From assembly GCF_007830125.1 (NCBI RefSeq), contig NZ_VLLG01000002.1, positions 1,434,550-1,498,549 of the forward strand: DNA of 64,000 nt, in the 5' to 3' direction. The notes under the pieces are model-generated. The model did not search any database. It saw only the letters and a program-made list of their open reading frames with translations, and had not been told where the DNA came from. Positions within the stretch are counted from its first letter, which is position 1, and every line of letters begins with the position of its first letter. A program made the position numbers and the translations under genes. Source of the DNA: Chitinophaga japonensis (GTDB lineage: Bacteria; Bacteroidota; Bacteroidia; Chitinophagales; Chitinophagaceae). This document shows, one piece after another, positions 37,220-45,721 of the stretch.

Positions 37220-37858
37220 ATGTTTCCCGAAGATCCATCGCCCCGCTATATCCCGCTAAAAGATGGCGCCCTGGAATACTATCCCAGCTTTTTTACATCA
37301 TCGGAGGCGGACAGTCTCCGGCAGCAACTGCTGGAACAGGTGGCGTGGAAGCAGGAATCCATGACCCTGTATGGCAAGGTGGTGCCTTTTCCCCGGCTGA
37401 TGGCCTGGCATGGCGATGCCGGCAGCGCTTATGCTTTTTCCGGGGTTACTTACCAGCCCCAACCCTGGATACCGCCGCTGCTGGAGATCAAACAGCGTAT
37501 AGAACCGGTGGCAGGCGTTACTTTCAACAGTGTGCTGCTGAACCTGTATCGTGATGGAAAGGACTCCATGGGCTGGCATGCCGATGATGAGCCGGAACTG
37601 GGCCGCAACCCGGTGATTGCCTCCGTAAACCTGGGCGCTGCCCGCCGTTTTATGCTGCGCCACCGGCAGGACCACCAGTTGAAGTATGCGCTGGAGCTGC
37701 AGCATGGCTCCCTGCTGATCATGAAAGACCAACTGCAGCATTACTGGCAGCACCAGGTGCCGAAAACGACGCGCCCGCTGCCTTCAAGAATTAATCTTAC
37801 CTTCCGGGTAATAAAAAAAGGGAACGCAGATACCCTGCAACGTAAGGAGCTAATTTGA
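37220..37858 (+). CDS. alpha-ketoglutarate-dependent dioxygenase AlkB-like
   Basis: AlkB-type iron(II)/2-oxoglutarate dioxygenases remove alkyl groups from DNA or RNA bases. The 212-residue product has the iron-binding HxD in DSMGWHADDEPELG, the distal histidine in QHYWQHQVPKT, and the 2-oxoglutarate-binding arginines in RINLTFRV. A substrate-recognition lid region (FPRLMAWHGDAGSAYAFSG) is also present. The ATG at 37220 follows a TTACTTTG box by four bases, so the mRNA is probably leaderless; the longer frame from 37178 lies in the repeat. Alkylated bases are the likely substrate, but RNA cannot be excluded. Confidence 0.9.
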   Translation: MFPEDPSPRYIPLKDGALEYYPSFFTSSEADSLRQQLLEQVAWKQESMTLYGKVVPFPRLMAWHGDAGSAYAFSGVTYQPQPWIPPLLEIKQRIEPVAGVTFNSVLLNLYRDGKDSMGWHADDEPELGRNPVIASVNLGAARRFMLRHRQDHQLKYALELQHGSLLIMKDQLQHYWQHQVPKTTRPLPSRINLTFRVIKKGNADTLQRKELI

Positions 37859-37883
37859 AACCAGTAATCAAAACCATACTCCT

Positions 37884-38756
37884 ATGCAACACCCCGTTTT
37901 ACTGGTAGGCAATGACATTAACAACATTTCCAAAGGGCAGAGCTGGAAAGACCTGCTGCAGGAGATCCTTACTTTTTGCGGTACGGACTGCGTACTGCTG
38001 GATGACAAGAAACCATTTCCCCTGCTATATGAGGAGATATTTTTAACCGCTATCCGGCAGTCGCATATCCGGGAAAAGGACCTGAAGGCCTTTATAGCCG
38101 GCAAGGTAGCCGCCATTGCCGGTAACGAACTCCATGCCCGCATCCGGGAACTGCGCCCCGAGCATATCCTGACCACCAACTATGAATACACCCTGGAAGG
38201 CGTTACCCCCACGCAGCACAGCAGCCTGATCACGGAGCGCTCATTCAGCATCTTCAGGAAATACACGGTGGATCAAACGGAATGCTGGCACATACATGGG
38301 GATTGCCTGAACCCCATGAGCATAAACCTGGGCTTTGAGCACTATGGCGGGCAGTTGCAGCAGATGCGCAACTACGTGGTGTCCGGCACCACCTACAGCA
38401 GCCCGCAGGCGCCAAAGTTGCCCTTACTGCGGCGCCTGAGGGCAGGCGCTAATTTCCAGGTGCATTCCTGGCTGGACCTGTTCTTTACGAAGGATATCCA
38501 CATCTTTGGCCTGTCGCTGGATTTCGTGGAAACGGACCTGTGGTGGCTGCTCACCTACCGCGCCCGGCAAAAGTACCAGCGCAATACCATACCGGTAACC
38601 AATAAGCTGAGCTACTATATACCGGCAGAGTTTGTAAAGCAGTCTGCCTTCAAGCTGGACATGCTGCGGGCCAATGATGTGCAGGTAGTGGATATCAGCG
38701 CCAAAACCAAGCTGGCTTACTACCAGGAAGTGCTGAAGCGGGTAAAGCAGGCGTAA
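37884..38756 (+). CDS. SIR2-like domain protein
   Basis: The 290-residue product resembles SIR2_2-type Rossmann-fold proteins: LLVGNDINNIS at the N-terminus, LTTNYEYTLE (97-105), CWHIHGD with the histidine near 138, and FGLSLDFVETDLWWL near 213-226. These correspond to the NAD-binding loops of the family, several members of which hydrolyse NAD+ as part of antiphage immunity. No partner domain or gene of a known defence system (Thoeris, prokaryotic Argonaute, DSR) is visible: neighbours are alkB and a META-domain gene. Whether it is defensive or a housekeeping protein cannot be told. Confidence 0.75.
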   Translation: MQHPVLLVGNDINNISKGQSWKDLLQEILTFCGTDCVLLDDKKPFPLLYEEIFLTAIRQSHIREKDLKAFIAGKVAAIAGNELHARIRELRPEHILTTNYEYTLEGVTPTQHSSLITERSFSIFRKYTVDQTECWHIHGDCLNPMSINLGFEHYGGQLQQMRNYVVSGTTYSSPQAPKLPLLRRLRAGANFQVHSWLDLFFTKDIHIFGLSLDFVETDLWWLLTYRARQKYQRNTIPVTNKLSYYIPAEFVKQSAFKLDMLRANDVQVVDISAKTKLAYYQEVLKRVKQA

Positions 38757-38802
38757 TTTTTGTACCTTGCCATGTAACTGAAACCGAAAAACCACCTATA
38801 TT

Positions 38803-39306
38803 ATGTTTACAAAACTGGTACTTACAGCCACCGTAGTATTACTGGCCAATACCTGCAACAACCGCCAGGCCGCCACTGAAAAAAACGAACAGGATACAGC
38901 GGCCACAGCGCAGGTGGGCGCCACCCAACCAGACCCCTGGGCATTTATCCAAAAGAAAAGATGGAACCTGATCCAACTGGACGGTAATACACTCACGGCC
39001 TTACCCAACCCCATCTGGCTGGAGTTTGACACCGCGGAGCACCGCTTTACCGGGCATGGCGGCTGCAACCGGCTGTCCGGCAACTATGAGGCGGACAACC
39101 GGCAGATACAGTTCAAACAGGTGATCAGCACCCGCATGGCCTGCCTGAGCGATTCGGCCAATGAAAGGGAAAGCACTTTCCTGCGCCTGCTGAATGATCA
39201 TATCTACACATTTGACATTGCCGAGCAAACGCTGAACCTGTATGACAGCGGCAAAGTGGTGCTGATGTTCGGCATGCAGGACAAGCCGGTAGAGCCGGTA
39301 CAATAA
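38803..39306 (+). CDS. META domain lipoprotein (HslJ-like)
   Basis: The 167-residue product has a lipoprotein signal (cysteine 18 in LANTCNNR), a linker, then a META domain: KRWNLIQLDGN, EFDTAEHRFTGHGGCNRLSGNYEAD, QVISTRMAC and the final strand. HslJ-type proteins sit in the envelope and protect against heat or drugs such as novobiocin, but the mechanism is not known. It is followed after 18 bases by a SnoaL-like gene and is likely co-transcribed. Confidence 0.88.
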   Translation: MFTKLVLTATVVLLANTCNNRQAATEKNEQDTAATAQVGATQPDPWAFIQKKRWNLIQLDGNTLTALPNPIWLEFDTAEHRFTGHGGCNRLSGNYEADNRQIQFKQVISTRMACLSDSANERESTFLRLLNDHIYTFDIAEQTLNLYDSGKVVLMFGMQDKPVEPVQ

Positions 39307-39324
39307 GCCATCTTAAACCGTTTT

Positions 39325-39711
39325 ATGCTACGTGAACTGGCAGCGCAATACAAGGAGCTATTGGAAAAGGGAGAGACCATTGCCGTTATAGAGCAGTTCT
39401 ATGACGACAACATCATGCAGTTGGAGAATGACGAAGACTCCATCGTGGGCAAGCAGCGCCTGCTGGAGCTGGAAAGGCAAAGCCTGGCAAAGGTCAATGA
39501 GCTGATCTTCCGCATACCCACCCTGGTGGTGGATGAAGCGCAGCAGATCGTCATGGGAGAGATGATGGTGACCTTCTATCACAAGACCGGCGGCCTGCGC
39601 TTCCTGAAAGAGGCCTTTGTGCAGCATTGGGAAAACGGGAAAATAGTGCGGCAGCAGTTTTACTACCGCGGTATCCGGAACGCCGAGAGCCCCGCTCCTA
39701 AAAAGCCATAA
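39325..39711 (+). CDS. SnoaL-like (NTF2 fold) protein
   Basis: The 128-residue protein has the NTF2/SnoaL pattern: an N-terminal helix pair (QYKELLEKGETIAVIEQFYDDN), IMQLENDEDSIVGKQRLLELER, and curved sheet strands ending FVQHWENGKIVRQQFYY. It has no signal peptide. NTF2-fold proteins include isomerases, hydrolases and binding proteins, and no catalytic residue can be assigned here. Start and spacing fit an operon with the META gene; a strong hairpin terminator follows. Confidence 0.83.
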   Translation: MLRELAAQYKELLEKGETIAVIEQFYDDNIMQLENDEDSIVGKQRLLELERQSLAKVNELIFRIPTLVVDEAQQIVMGEMMVTFYHKTGGLRFLKEAFVQHWENGKIVRQQFYYRGIRNAESPAPKKP

Positions 39712-39720
39712 AGCAGCTTA

Positions 39721-39763
39721 TATAAAAAGCCCCTGTACGTGCAGCGTACAGGGGCTTTTTATA
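39721..39763. terminator. bidirectional intrinsic terminator
   Basis: A perfect 19-base stem (39721-39739 with 39745-39763) has a five-base loop, an A-run on one side and a T-run on the other, so it can end the SnoaL transcript (+) and the convergent S46 peptidase transcript (-). The core is GCCCCTGTACG paired with CGTACAGGGGC. Confidence 0.9.
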
Positions 39764-39777
39764 TGAAAGGAAGCCGG

Positions 39778-41934
39778 TTATTTCACGATCTTCAGCTCAT
39801 TAATGATATTGGTAGCGCCGCCCAGCTTGTCAATGCACCACAGCACGTAGCGGATGTCTACACAAATGGTACGGTTGTACACCTGGTCAAACTGTATCTT
39901 ATGGCTCAGCGCCTCGTAGTTACCGTCAAAGGCCAGTCCTATCAGCTCACCGTTGCCGTTCAGCACGGGAGAGCCGGAATTGCCGCCGGTAATATCATTG
40001 GTGGTAATAAAGCATACTACCATATCATTCCGTTTGGCATCCTTGTAGGGACCAAAATCCTTTTTCCGGTACAGGTCAATATATTTCTCCGGCAGGTCAA
40101 ACTCGTAGTCGCCGGGCTTGTATTTTTCCATTACGCCTGCCATCGTGCATACGTAATCGTAATGTACCGCATCGCGTGGCTCGTAAGGCTTCACCTGGCC
40201 ATAGGTGAGGCGCATGGAGAAGTTGGCGTCCGGGTACCATTTTTTGCCGGGCGACATTTCCATCAGCCCTTTCATGTAAGCGCGGTCCAGGTCATTGTTT
40301 TGGAGCACAAAGCGGGTGTGCAGCGGCAGGTACTTGCCGGTATAGTTCTTTACAAAAGCGCTGGCATAGGCAAAAGCCGGGTCGGTTTGCAGGGTCACCG
40401 CATCCGGGTGGGCCATGAACGCCGCCCATTTCTCATCGTTGAAGATAAAGGTGCTGTGCATCAGTGCAGCCGCCCACAACCGGAAAGTATTGTCATCTTT
40501 GAGGTTGCCGAATTTCGCCTTTACCGCATCGTAAAACCCGATGGGATGCTGCGCCGGTGCAATGTCCGTATAGAACTGCTGGCAGGTGGCCGCCAGTATT
40601 TTCTGATCGCTGGGCTGATCCTCGTCCTCCAGGAAAGCTTTACGGGCTTTATCAGCCGCCTGCAGGCTTTTCTGTACCGCATCCGCCGGCATGCCGGGCT
40701 GTGTGAGCGCTTTTTCCACCGCCTGCAGGCTGGCGGCAAAGGCGGCCAGGGGAGAGCCTAGGATGCCTTCATTAATGTAAATACGGTGCTTGGCATAGGG
40801 GCGCCATTCCTCGTAGATCTTTGCATAATCCTTCAACAGGCCCTGGTAGGCTGGCTTGCCCTGCGCCCATTTTTCAAAAGCGGCTTCCTGCTCCCGCTTT
40901 TGCTCCTCCACGTTGTATTTCAGCAACTGGCGGGTTTCCCCGTCAAAGAACTTCCAGTAGTTGGCGATGCGGGCGTAAGCGGAGGCCAGCTTCAGCTTGA
41001 TGGCGGGGTCGTTCTTCATACGCTCGAACATATATTTCAGGCGGATATCGCGCAGGTGCACGATCGCGGGATTTTCCACGGAGGTCTTCAGGTTTACGCC
41101 ATAGGAAGTTTCGTAGCGGTTGGTGCTGCCGGGATAGCCGAACAGCATGGCGTAATCATTTTCCTTCACCCCTTTGAGCGATACCGGTAAAAAGTATTTT
41201 GGTTTCAGGGGTACATTATCCGCGGAATACTCCGCCGGCTGCCCGTTCTTGTCTGCATACACCCTGAAAACGGAAAAGTCGCCGGTATGGCGGGGCCATT
41301 CCCAGTTATCGGTATCGCCGCCAAATTTGCCGATGCTTTCCGGCGGGGCCGCCACCAGGCGGATATCCTTATAGCGCTGGTATACGAACAGCAGGAACTG
41401 GTTGCCCTTGAACATGGGCAGCACTTTCGCCTCGTAGTCCGTGCTGTCCACCGCTTTTTTTACAATGTCGGCAAACACCTGCTGCTGCAGCCGCAGGCGT
41501 TCTTGTCCGCTCAGCCCCTCCAGGGTATCGTTCACCTGTTCCGTCACATCTTCCACCTTGACCAGGAACTGTACGGAGAGGCGGGCGGCCGGTATTTCCT
41601 GCTGCCTGGTTTTGGCAAAGAACCCGTCTTTCAGGTAATTATGCGCTACCGTGCTGGCGCCGGCAATGGCGTCGTAGCCGCAATGGTGGTTGGTAAATAT
41701 CAGTCCCTGGCTGCTGACGATCTCCCCGGTGCAGCCGCCGCCGAAAATAATGATCGCATCTTTGAGGGAAGCCTTATTGATGCTGTACAATTGTTCCTTT
41801 GTCAGCTTCAATCCTTTCTTTACCATGTCGTTATATACCTGCTGTCCCAGTAAATAGGGCAGCCACATGCCTTCGTCTGCTTTGGCCCACTGCATGGCAA
41901 GCAGGAGGAAAAAAATCATTAAAGATCTCTTCAT
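39778..41934 (-). CDS. S46 family serine dipeptidyl peptidase, DPP7-like
   Basis: S46 exopeptidases remove N-terminal dipeptides in the periplasm or outer membrane. The 718-residue product has a signal peptide (MKRSLMIFFLLLAMQWAKAD), the histidine region in LIFTNHHCGYDAI, and the catalytic serine motif NDITGGNSGSPVLNGNG. In the following LAFDGN the position that is arginine in DPP11 is glycine, as in DPP7, so a preference for hydrophobic P1 residues rather than Asp/Glu is likely. The start at 41934 is chosen because the longer frame overlaps a TAGGTTTG promoter box on the minus strand at 41962-41969. Confidence 0.93.
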   Translation of the reverse strand: MKRSLMIFFLLLAMQWAKADEGMWLPYLLGQQVYNDMVKKGLKLTKEQLYSINKASLKDAIIIFGGGCTGEIVSSQGLIFTNHHCGYDAIAGASTVAHNYLKDGFFAKTRQQEIPAARLSVQFLVKVEDVTEQVNDTLEGLSGQERLRLQQQVFADIVKKAVDSTDYEAKVLPMFKGNQFLLFVYQRYKDIRLVAAPPESIGKFGGDTDNWEWPRHTGDFSVFRVYADKNGQPAEYSADNVPLKPKYFLPVSLKGVKENDYAMLFGYPGSTNRYETSYGVNLKTSVENPAIVHLRDIRLKYMFERMKNDPAIKLKLASAYARIANYWKFFDGETRQLLKYNVEEQKREQEAAFEKWAQGKPAYQGLLKDYAKIYEEWRPYAKHRIYINEGILGSPLAAFAASLQAVEKALTQPGMPADAVQKSLQAADKARKAFLEDEDQPSDQKILAATCQQFYTDIAPAQHPIGFYDAVKAKFGNLKDDNTFRLWAAALMHSTFIFNDEKWAAFMAHPDAVTLQTDPAFAYASAFVKNYTGKYLPLHTRFVLQNNDLDRAYMKGLMEMSPGKKWYPDANFSMRLTYGQVKPYEPRDAVHYDYVCTMAGVMEKYKPGDYEFDLPEKYIDLYRKKDFGPYKDAKRNDMVVCFITTNDITGGNSGSPVLNGNGELIGLAFDGNYEALSHKIQFDQVYNRTICVDIRYVLWCIDKLGGATNIINELKIVK

Positions 41935-41961
41935 ATAAGCGCGTAGAATTTTTAAGGACTT

Positions 41962-41969
41962 CAAACCTA
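41962..41969 (-). promoter_or_regulatory. -7 promoter box of the S46 peptidase
   Basis: TAGGTTTG on the minus strand matches TAnnTTTG and would start transcription near 41955, a leader of about 20 bases before the ATG at 41934. Confidence 0.5.
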
Positions 41970-42008
41970 ACTTTTTTTTTGAAAAAAACACCCGGGCATT
42001 GGTTTTCA

Positions 42009-42016
42009 TATGTTTG
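42009..42016 (+). promoter_or_regulatory. -7 promoter box of the coiled-coil lipoprotein gene
   Basis: TATGTTTG lies on the plus strand 78 bases before the ATG at 42094. Together with the minus-strand box at 41962 it makes a compact divergent promoter region. Confidence 0.45.
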
Positions 42017-42093
42017 TTTTATGCATATGGAAAAGTGGAACGCCTTTTGATAAGGTGAAATTTATTCCTGTAAGCACTAAAACCTATTTTCCG

Positions 42094-42528
42094 ATGAACA
42101 AATTATTGACAGGACTGGTATTGATCACCGCCCTCTGGGCCTGCGGGGAGAATAAGTCCCGGCAGGATGAGCAGGAAGAAATGAGAACGGGCATGGAAAG
42201 AATTGAGCAGGATGTGCAGGATGCCGCGGATACTGCTGCGGATTACCTGGACGAGCAAAAAAGAAAAGCGGCGGAGGACCTGGAGGAGCGCAGGAAAGAG
42301 ATAGACCAGCAACTCAGGGAGCTGCGGAACGATGGCTCTGAAAAAGCAAAGGAGGCGCGTAAAAAACTAACCGGATTGCGGAACGATATCAACAGGAAGC
42401 TGGACGAGGTGAAAAGCGCCAGCGCCGAAACCTGGGATAGCACCCGCCTGGAACTGGACACTTTGCTGAAAAAGTCCGATCGGGAATGGACGGAGTTCAA
42501 ACAGGACTTCAAGGACCTGTTCCGGTAA
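42094..42528 (+). CDS. small coiled-coil lipoprotein
   Basis: The 144-residue product has a lipoprotein signal (MNKLLTGLVLITALWACGEN, cysteine 17) followed by an almost entirely helical, highly charged coiled coil. The coil is rich in Glu, Lys and Arg (DEQKRKAAEDLEERRKEI, QQLRELRNDGSEKAKEARKK). I do not recognise a named family; apolipoprotein-like or YtxH-like long helices are possible. The ATG at 42094 precedes the signal peptide; the longer upstream frame is not needed. It probably lines an envelope membrane. Not linked to rnhB except by direction. Confidence 0.75.
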   Translation: MNKLLTGLVLITALWACGENKSRQDEQEEMRTGMERIEQDVQDAADTAADYLDEQKRKAAEDLEERRKEIDQQLRELRNDGSEKAKEARKKLTGLRNDINRKLDEVKSASAETWDSTRLELDTLLKKSDREWTEFKQDFKDLFR

Positions 42529-42583
42529 AATTACTTGCGGCACAAAATAGTTTTTTAACTTTACCGCGTTCAATTTTATCGGT

Positions 42584-43189
42584 TTGCTACTATCTTATCA
42601 TCAACATATACAGCCGGAAGCGGGCTGCGATGAAGCCGGGCGGGGATGCCTGGCAGGTCCGGTATTCGCTGCGGCGGTGATCCTGCCCGAAGGGTTTTAC
42701 CACCCGCTGCTGAACGATTCCAAGCAACTGAAAGCGGTGGAACGGGACCAGTTGAGATATGTGATAGAGAAAGAGGCGGTCTGCTACGCAGTGGCCAGCG
42801 TAGACAATGTGGAAATAGACCGCATTAATATACTGCAGGCGTCTTTCAGGGCTATGCACCTGGCGCTTGAAAAGCTTAGCAGCCAGCCGGGCTTTATATT
42901 GGTAGATGGCAACCGCTTTGTACCCTATGGAAAAGTGCCGCATGCCTGCATTATCCAGGGCGATGGTATTTACGCGTCTATTGCAGCGGCATCCATACTG
43001 GCTAAAACCTACCGGGACGAATATATGCAGAAATTGCATAATATATACCCGCATTTTGGCTGGTGCGATAACAAAGGATACCCGACCCTGCAACACCGCA
43101 ACGCCATCCGGGAACATGGCGAAACCCCCTATCACCGTAAATCGTTCCGGTTATTACCCGAACAGTTGGAATTGGACCTGGACCAGTAG
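42584..43189 (+). CDS. rnhB: ribonuclease HII
   Basis: RNase HII cuts RNA in RNA-DNA hybrids and single ribonucleotides in DNA. The 201-residue product shows the catalytic set: EAGCDEAGRGCLAGPV (D16, E17), ILVDGNRFVPYG and SILAKTYRDEYM (acidic residues of the DEDD centre). Homology begins right after the LLSYHQHIQPE stretch, and no in-frame ATG exists between the upstream in-frame TAG at 42548 and this point, so translation starts at TTG 42584. A TTG (42535) with TAACTTTA (42556) promoter-like pair (18-base spacing) lies upstream. Confidence 0.93.
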   Translation: MLLSYHQHIQPEAGCDEAGRGCLAGPVFAAAVILPEGFYHPLLNDSKQLKAVERDQLRYVIEKEAVCYAVASVDNVEIDRINILQASFRAMHLALEKLSSQPGFILVDGNRFVPYGKVPHACIIQGDGIYASIAAASILAKTYRDEYMQKLHNIYPHFGWCDNKGYPTLQHRNAIREHGETPYHRKSFRLLPEQLELDLDQ

Positions 43190-43316
43190 CGAGGATGGGA
43201 TATACCCTGCTGGCGCCAGTATTAGGCAATTGTTGAAAGATCCGTTGGGCGGGTACCGAAAGTCATTACTTATATCGTATTGTTATTATTTTTGTCCTGA
43301 AGAGGGAGCGTAGACT

Positions 43317-44831
43317 ATGTTAAAGCAGACACAACAGCAAAAGTTATTACAGAAACTTTCTCCCCAGCAAATTCAGTTGATGAAATTGCTGCAGGTGCCT
43401 ACTGCCAACCTGGAGGAACGCATTAAGGAAGAGCTGGAGGAAAATCCTGCGCTGGAATACGGGGAAGAGGATACGCACGAAGACGATCCCAACAAGGAAA
43501 CGCAGGAAGAGCTGCTGCCGCCTGCATCGGAAGACGGGGAGGCAGGGGAGGAAGATGAGTTTGAGCCGGATGGCAGTGAAAACGAATATGACAATATAGA
43601 CATATCCGAATATGTGAACGAGGGGGATGATGATATTGCCGACTACCGGCTGCGGGACGACAATTATCCCGACCCGGAGGAGAACAAGGTGATCCCGGTA
43701 AGGGTGGAAACTTCCTTCCACGAACATTTACTGAGCCAGTTGGGCATGCTGGAGCTGGACGACCGGCAGCAGCGTATTGCGGAGCAGATCATCGGCAGCA
43801 TTGACGACGACGGCTACCTGCGGCGGGAAGTGAGCGCCATTGTGGACGATCTCTCCTTTTCGCAGAATGTATCCACGGAAGAGGACGAGATCCGGCAGCT
43901 CATCAAACGCATACAGGAATTTGATCCCCCCGGCGTATGCTGCAGCGACCTGAAGGAATGCCTGCTGCTGCAATTGAAACGCAAGCCCCAGGACGATCCG
44001 GGCGTGCAAACCGCCTACCAGATACTGGATGTCTATTTCGATGAATTTACCAAGAAACACTACGAGAAAATACAGAAGGGGCTAAACCTGACTGACGAAG
44101 GGCTGAAAGAGGCCATTAACCAGATCATACGGCTTACGCCCAAGCCCGGCGGCAACTACGCCACTATCAACAAGGCAGAAAGTTATGTAGTGCCGGACTT
44201 CTTTGTATTCAATAACGCCGGCAAGCTGGAGCTGACGCTCAATTCCAAGAACGCGCCGGATCTCCGTATTTCCGAAGGCTACCGCGAAATGCTGAAGGAA
44301 TACGATCGTGGCGACAAGAAGGACAAACGCCAGAAAGAAGCCGTGCTGTTCATCAAGCAAAAGATAGACGCCGCCAAATGGTTTATAGACGCCATCAAGC
44401 AGCGCCAGCATACCCTGCTTTCCACCATGGAATCCATCATGGACTACCAGCGGGAATTTTTCCTGACCGGGGATGAGACCACCATGAAACCCATGATCCT
44501 GAAGGATATTGCAGACATCACGCAACTGGACATATCTACCGTAAGCCGTGTGGCGAACAGCAAGTATGTGCAGACGGAGTTCGGTACCTTCAAGCTCAAG
44601 TTCTTTTTCAGTGAATCCCTGTCTACCGACAGCGGCGAGGAGGTATCCACCCGCGAGGTGAAAAAGATCCTCTCCGACCTGATAGAAGGCGAGAACAAGC
44701 GCAAGCCGCTGAGTGATGAGAACCTGACCAAAATGCTGCAGGACAAGGGGTATAATATCGCCCGCCGTACGGTGGCAAAATACCGTGAGCAGCTAAACAT
44801 CCCGGTAGCCCGGTTAAGAAAGGAACTATAA
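43317..44831 (+). CDS. rpoN: RNA polymerase sigma-54 factor
   Basis: The 504-residue product is sigma-54. Region I is leucine- and glutamine-rich (LLQKLSPQQIQLMKLLQVP) and the acidic region II spans about 45-115. The core-binding and central DNA-binding domains follow, and near the C-terminus the RpoN box reads ARRTVAKYRE at about 482-491, followed by the final helix. Sigma-54 transcription depends on AAA+ activators; none are encoded in this window. A TATTTTTG box (43287-43294) lies 22 bases before the ATG. The stop is immediately followed by the ATG of the next gene. Confidence 0.96.
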   Translation: MLKQTQQQKLLQKLSPQQIQLMKLLQVPTANLEERIKEELEENPALEYGEEDTHEDDPNKETQEELLPPASEDGEAGEEDEFEPDGSENEYDNIDISEYVNEGDDDIADYRLRDDNYPDPEENKVIPVRVETSFHEHLLSQLGMLELDDRQQRIAEQIIGSIDDDGYLRREVSAIVDDLSFSQNVSTEEDEIRQLIKRIQEFDPPGVCCSDLKECLLLQLKRKPQDDPGVQTAYQILDVYFDEFTKKHYEKIQKGLNLTDEGLKEAINQIIRLTPKPGGNYATINKAESYVVPDFFVFNNAGKLELTLNSKNAPDLRISEGYREMLKEYDRGDKKDKRQKEAVLFIKQKIDAAKWFIDAIKQRQHTLLSTMESIMDYQREFFLTGDETTMKPMILKDIADITQLDISTVSRVANSKYVQTEFGTFKLKFFFSESLSTDSGEEVSTREVKKILSDLIEGENKRKPLSDENLTKMLQDKGYNIARRTVAKYREQLNIPVARLRKEL

Positions 44832-45524
44832 ATGGAAAACGAACCAATATTGCATGTGCGTGATCTCCGCCAGGAGCAGCCTTTATTTTCGCCCGCTGTG
44901 CGTACAGTGGCCCAGGTGATCTCCTATCTCCTTCACCCGCTGTTCATACCCACCATCATTACCTTTCTGACGGTGCACGCGCTGCCGGAGTATTTCGTGA
45001 ACTTCAAGCAGGACAGCATACGTTTTCCTTATGACAAGCTGTATTTCCGGGTGATCAGCATCAGCCTGTTCTTCCCGCTGCTGACGGTAATGCTGTCGCG
45101 CGCGCTTCGTTTCATAGACTCCTTTTACCTGCGCACGCAGCGCGATCGTATTATCCCTTACGTAGCCTCTATCATTTATTATTTCTGGGCCTTCTACACC
45201 TTTATCCGTGAAGGCGTATCGCCCGCGTTTTACAATGCCTTCTTCCTGGGCATTTTTCTGGCAGTGATCATCGCGTTCATCGCCAATATCTTTATCAAGA
45301 TCAGTATGCATACCATTGGCTGGGGCGGCGTAATAGGCTTCCTGCTGGCGCTGATGGGGGGCATGCAGATGAATGTGACCATTCCCCTGGTCATTACTTT
45401 CTTTGTGGCCGGCCTGGTAGCCACGGCCCGCCTGGTACTTTCCGCCCACAGCTCTGCGGAGATCTACGCCGGTTTCGGGGTGGGCATCCTTTCCCAGTTG
45501 ATCGCCTACCTGATAGTAGGCTAG
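44832..45524 (+). CDS. integral membrane protein, PAP2-like
   Basis: The 230-residue product has six hydrophobic segments and a C-terminal motif SAHSSAEIYAGFGVG resembling the histidine motif of type 2 phosphatidic acid phosphatases, though the first PAP2 motif is not clear. It may be a lipid-phosphate phosphatase or a relative that lost activity. Its ATG directly abuts the rpoN stop, so translation is coupled to rpoN. No role is known. Confidence 0.7.
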   Translation: MENEPILHVRDLRQEQPLFSPAVRTVAQVISYLLHPLFIPTIITFLTVHALPEYFVNFKQDSIRFPYDKLYFRVISISLFFPLLTVMLSRALRFIDSFYLRTQRDRIIPYVASIIYYFWAFYTFIREGVSPAFYNAFFLGIFLAVIIAFIANIFIKISMHTIGWGGVIGFLLALMGGMQMNVTIPLVITFFVAGLVATARLVLSAHSSAEIYAGFGVGILSQLIAYLIVG

Positions 45525-45695
45525 AAAAGCTGATCACTAAAGCCAGATTTTTTTCACTGCGCATATCCAATGCGTAAGGGCGCTCCATCTTTGTGTCATG
45601 ATTATGAATAATGATTGCTACAGGATTTAGTATTTTGAGAAAAATGCTAAATTTTTTGGGAAAATCAAAAATTAGATCATAACTTAGCACACCAT

Positions 45696-45703
45696 TAAAT
45701 TTG
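45696..45703 (+). promoter_or_regulatory. -7 promoter box of recA
   Basis: TAAATTTG matches TAnnTTTG and lies 18 bases before the recA ATG. No clear -33 TTG or SOS-box palindrome is seen in the 195 bases upstream. Confidence 0.45.
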
Positions 45704-45721
45704 TAAAAAACACTTACTAAT

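Noticed and set aside
42003..42093. N-terminal extension of the coiled-coil lipoprotein from 42010
   Set aside because: The extended part lacks signal-peptide character and would begin inside the TATGTTTG promoter box; the ATG at 42094 opens a proper lipoprotein signal.
43473..43690. Acidic repeat-like region in rpoN considered as a separate element
   Set aside because: It is the normal acidic region II of sigma-54.
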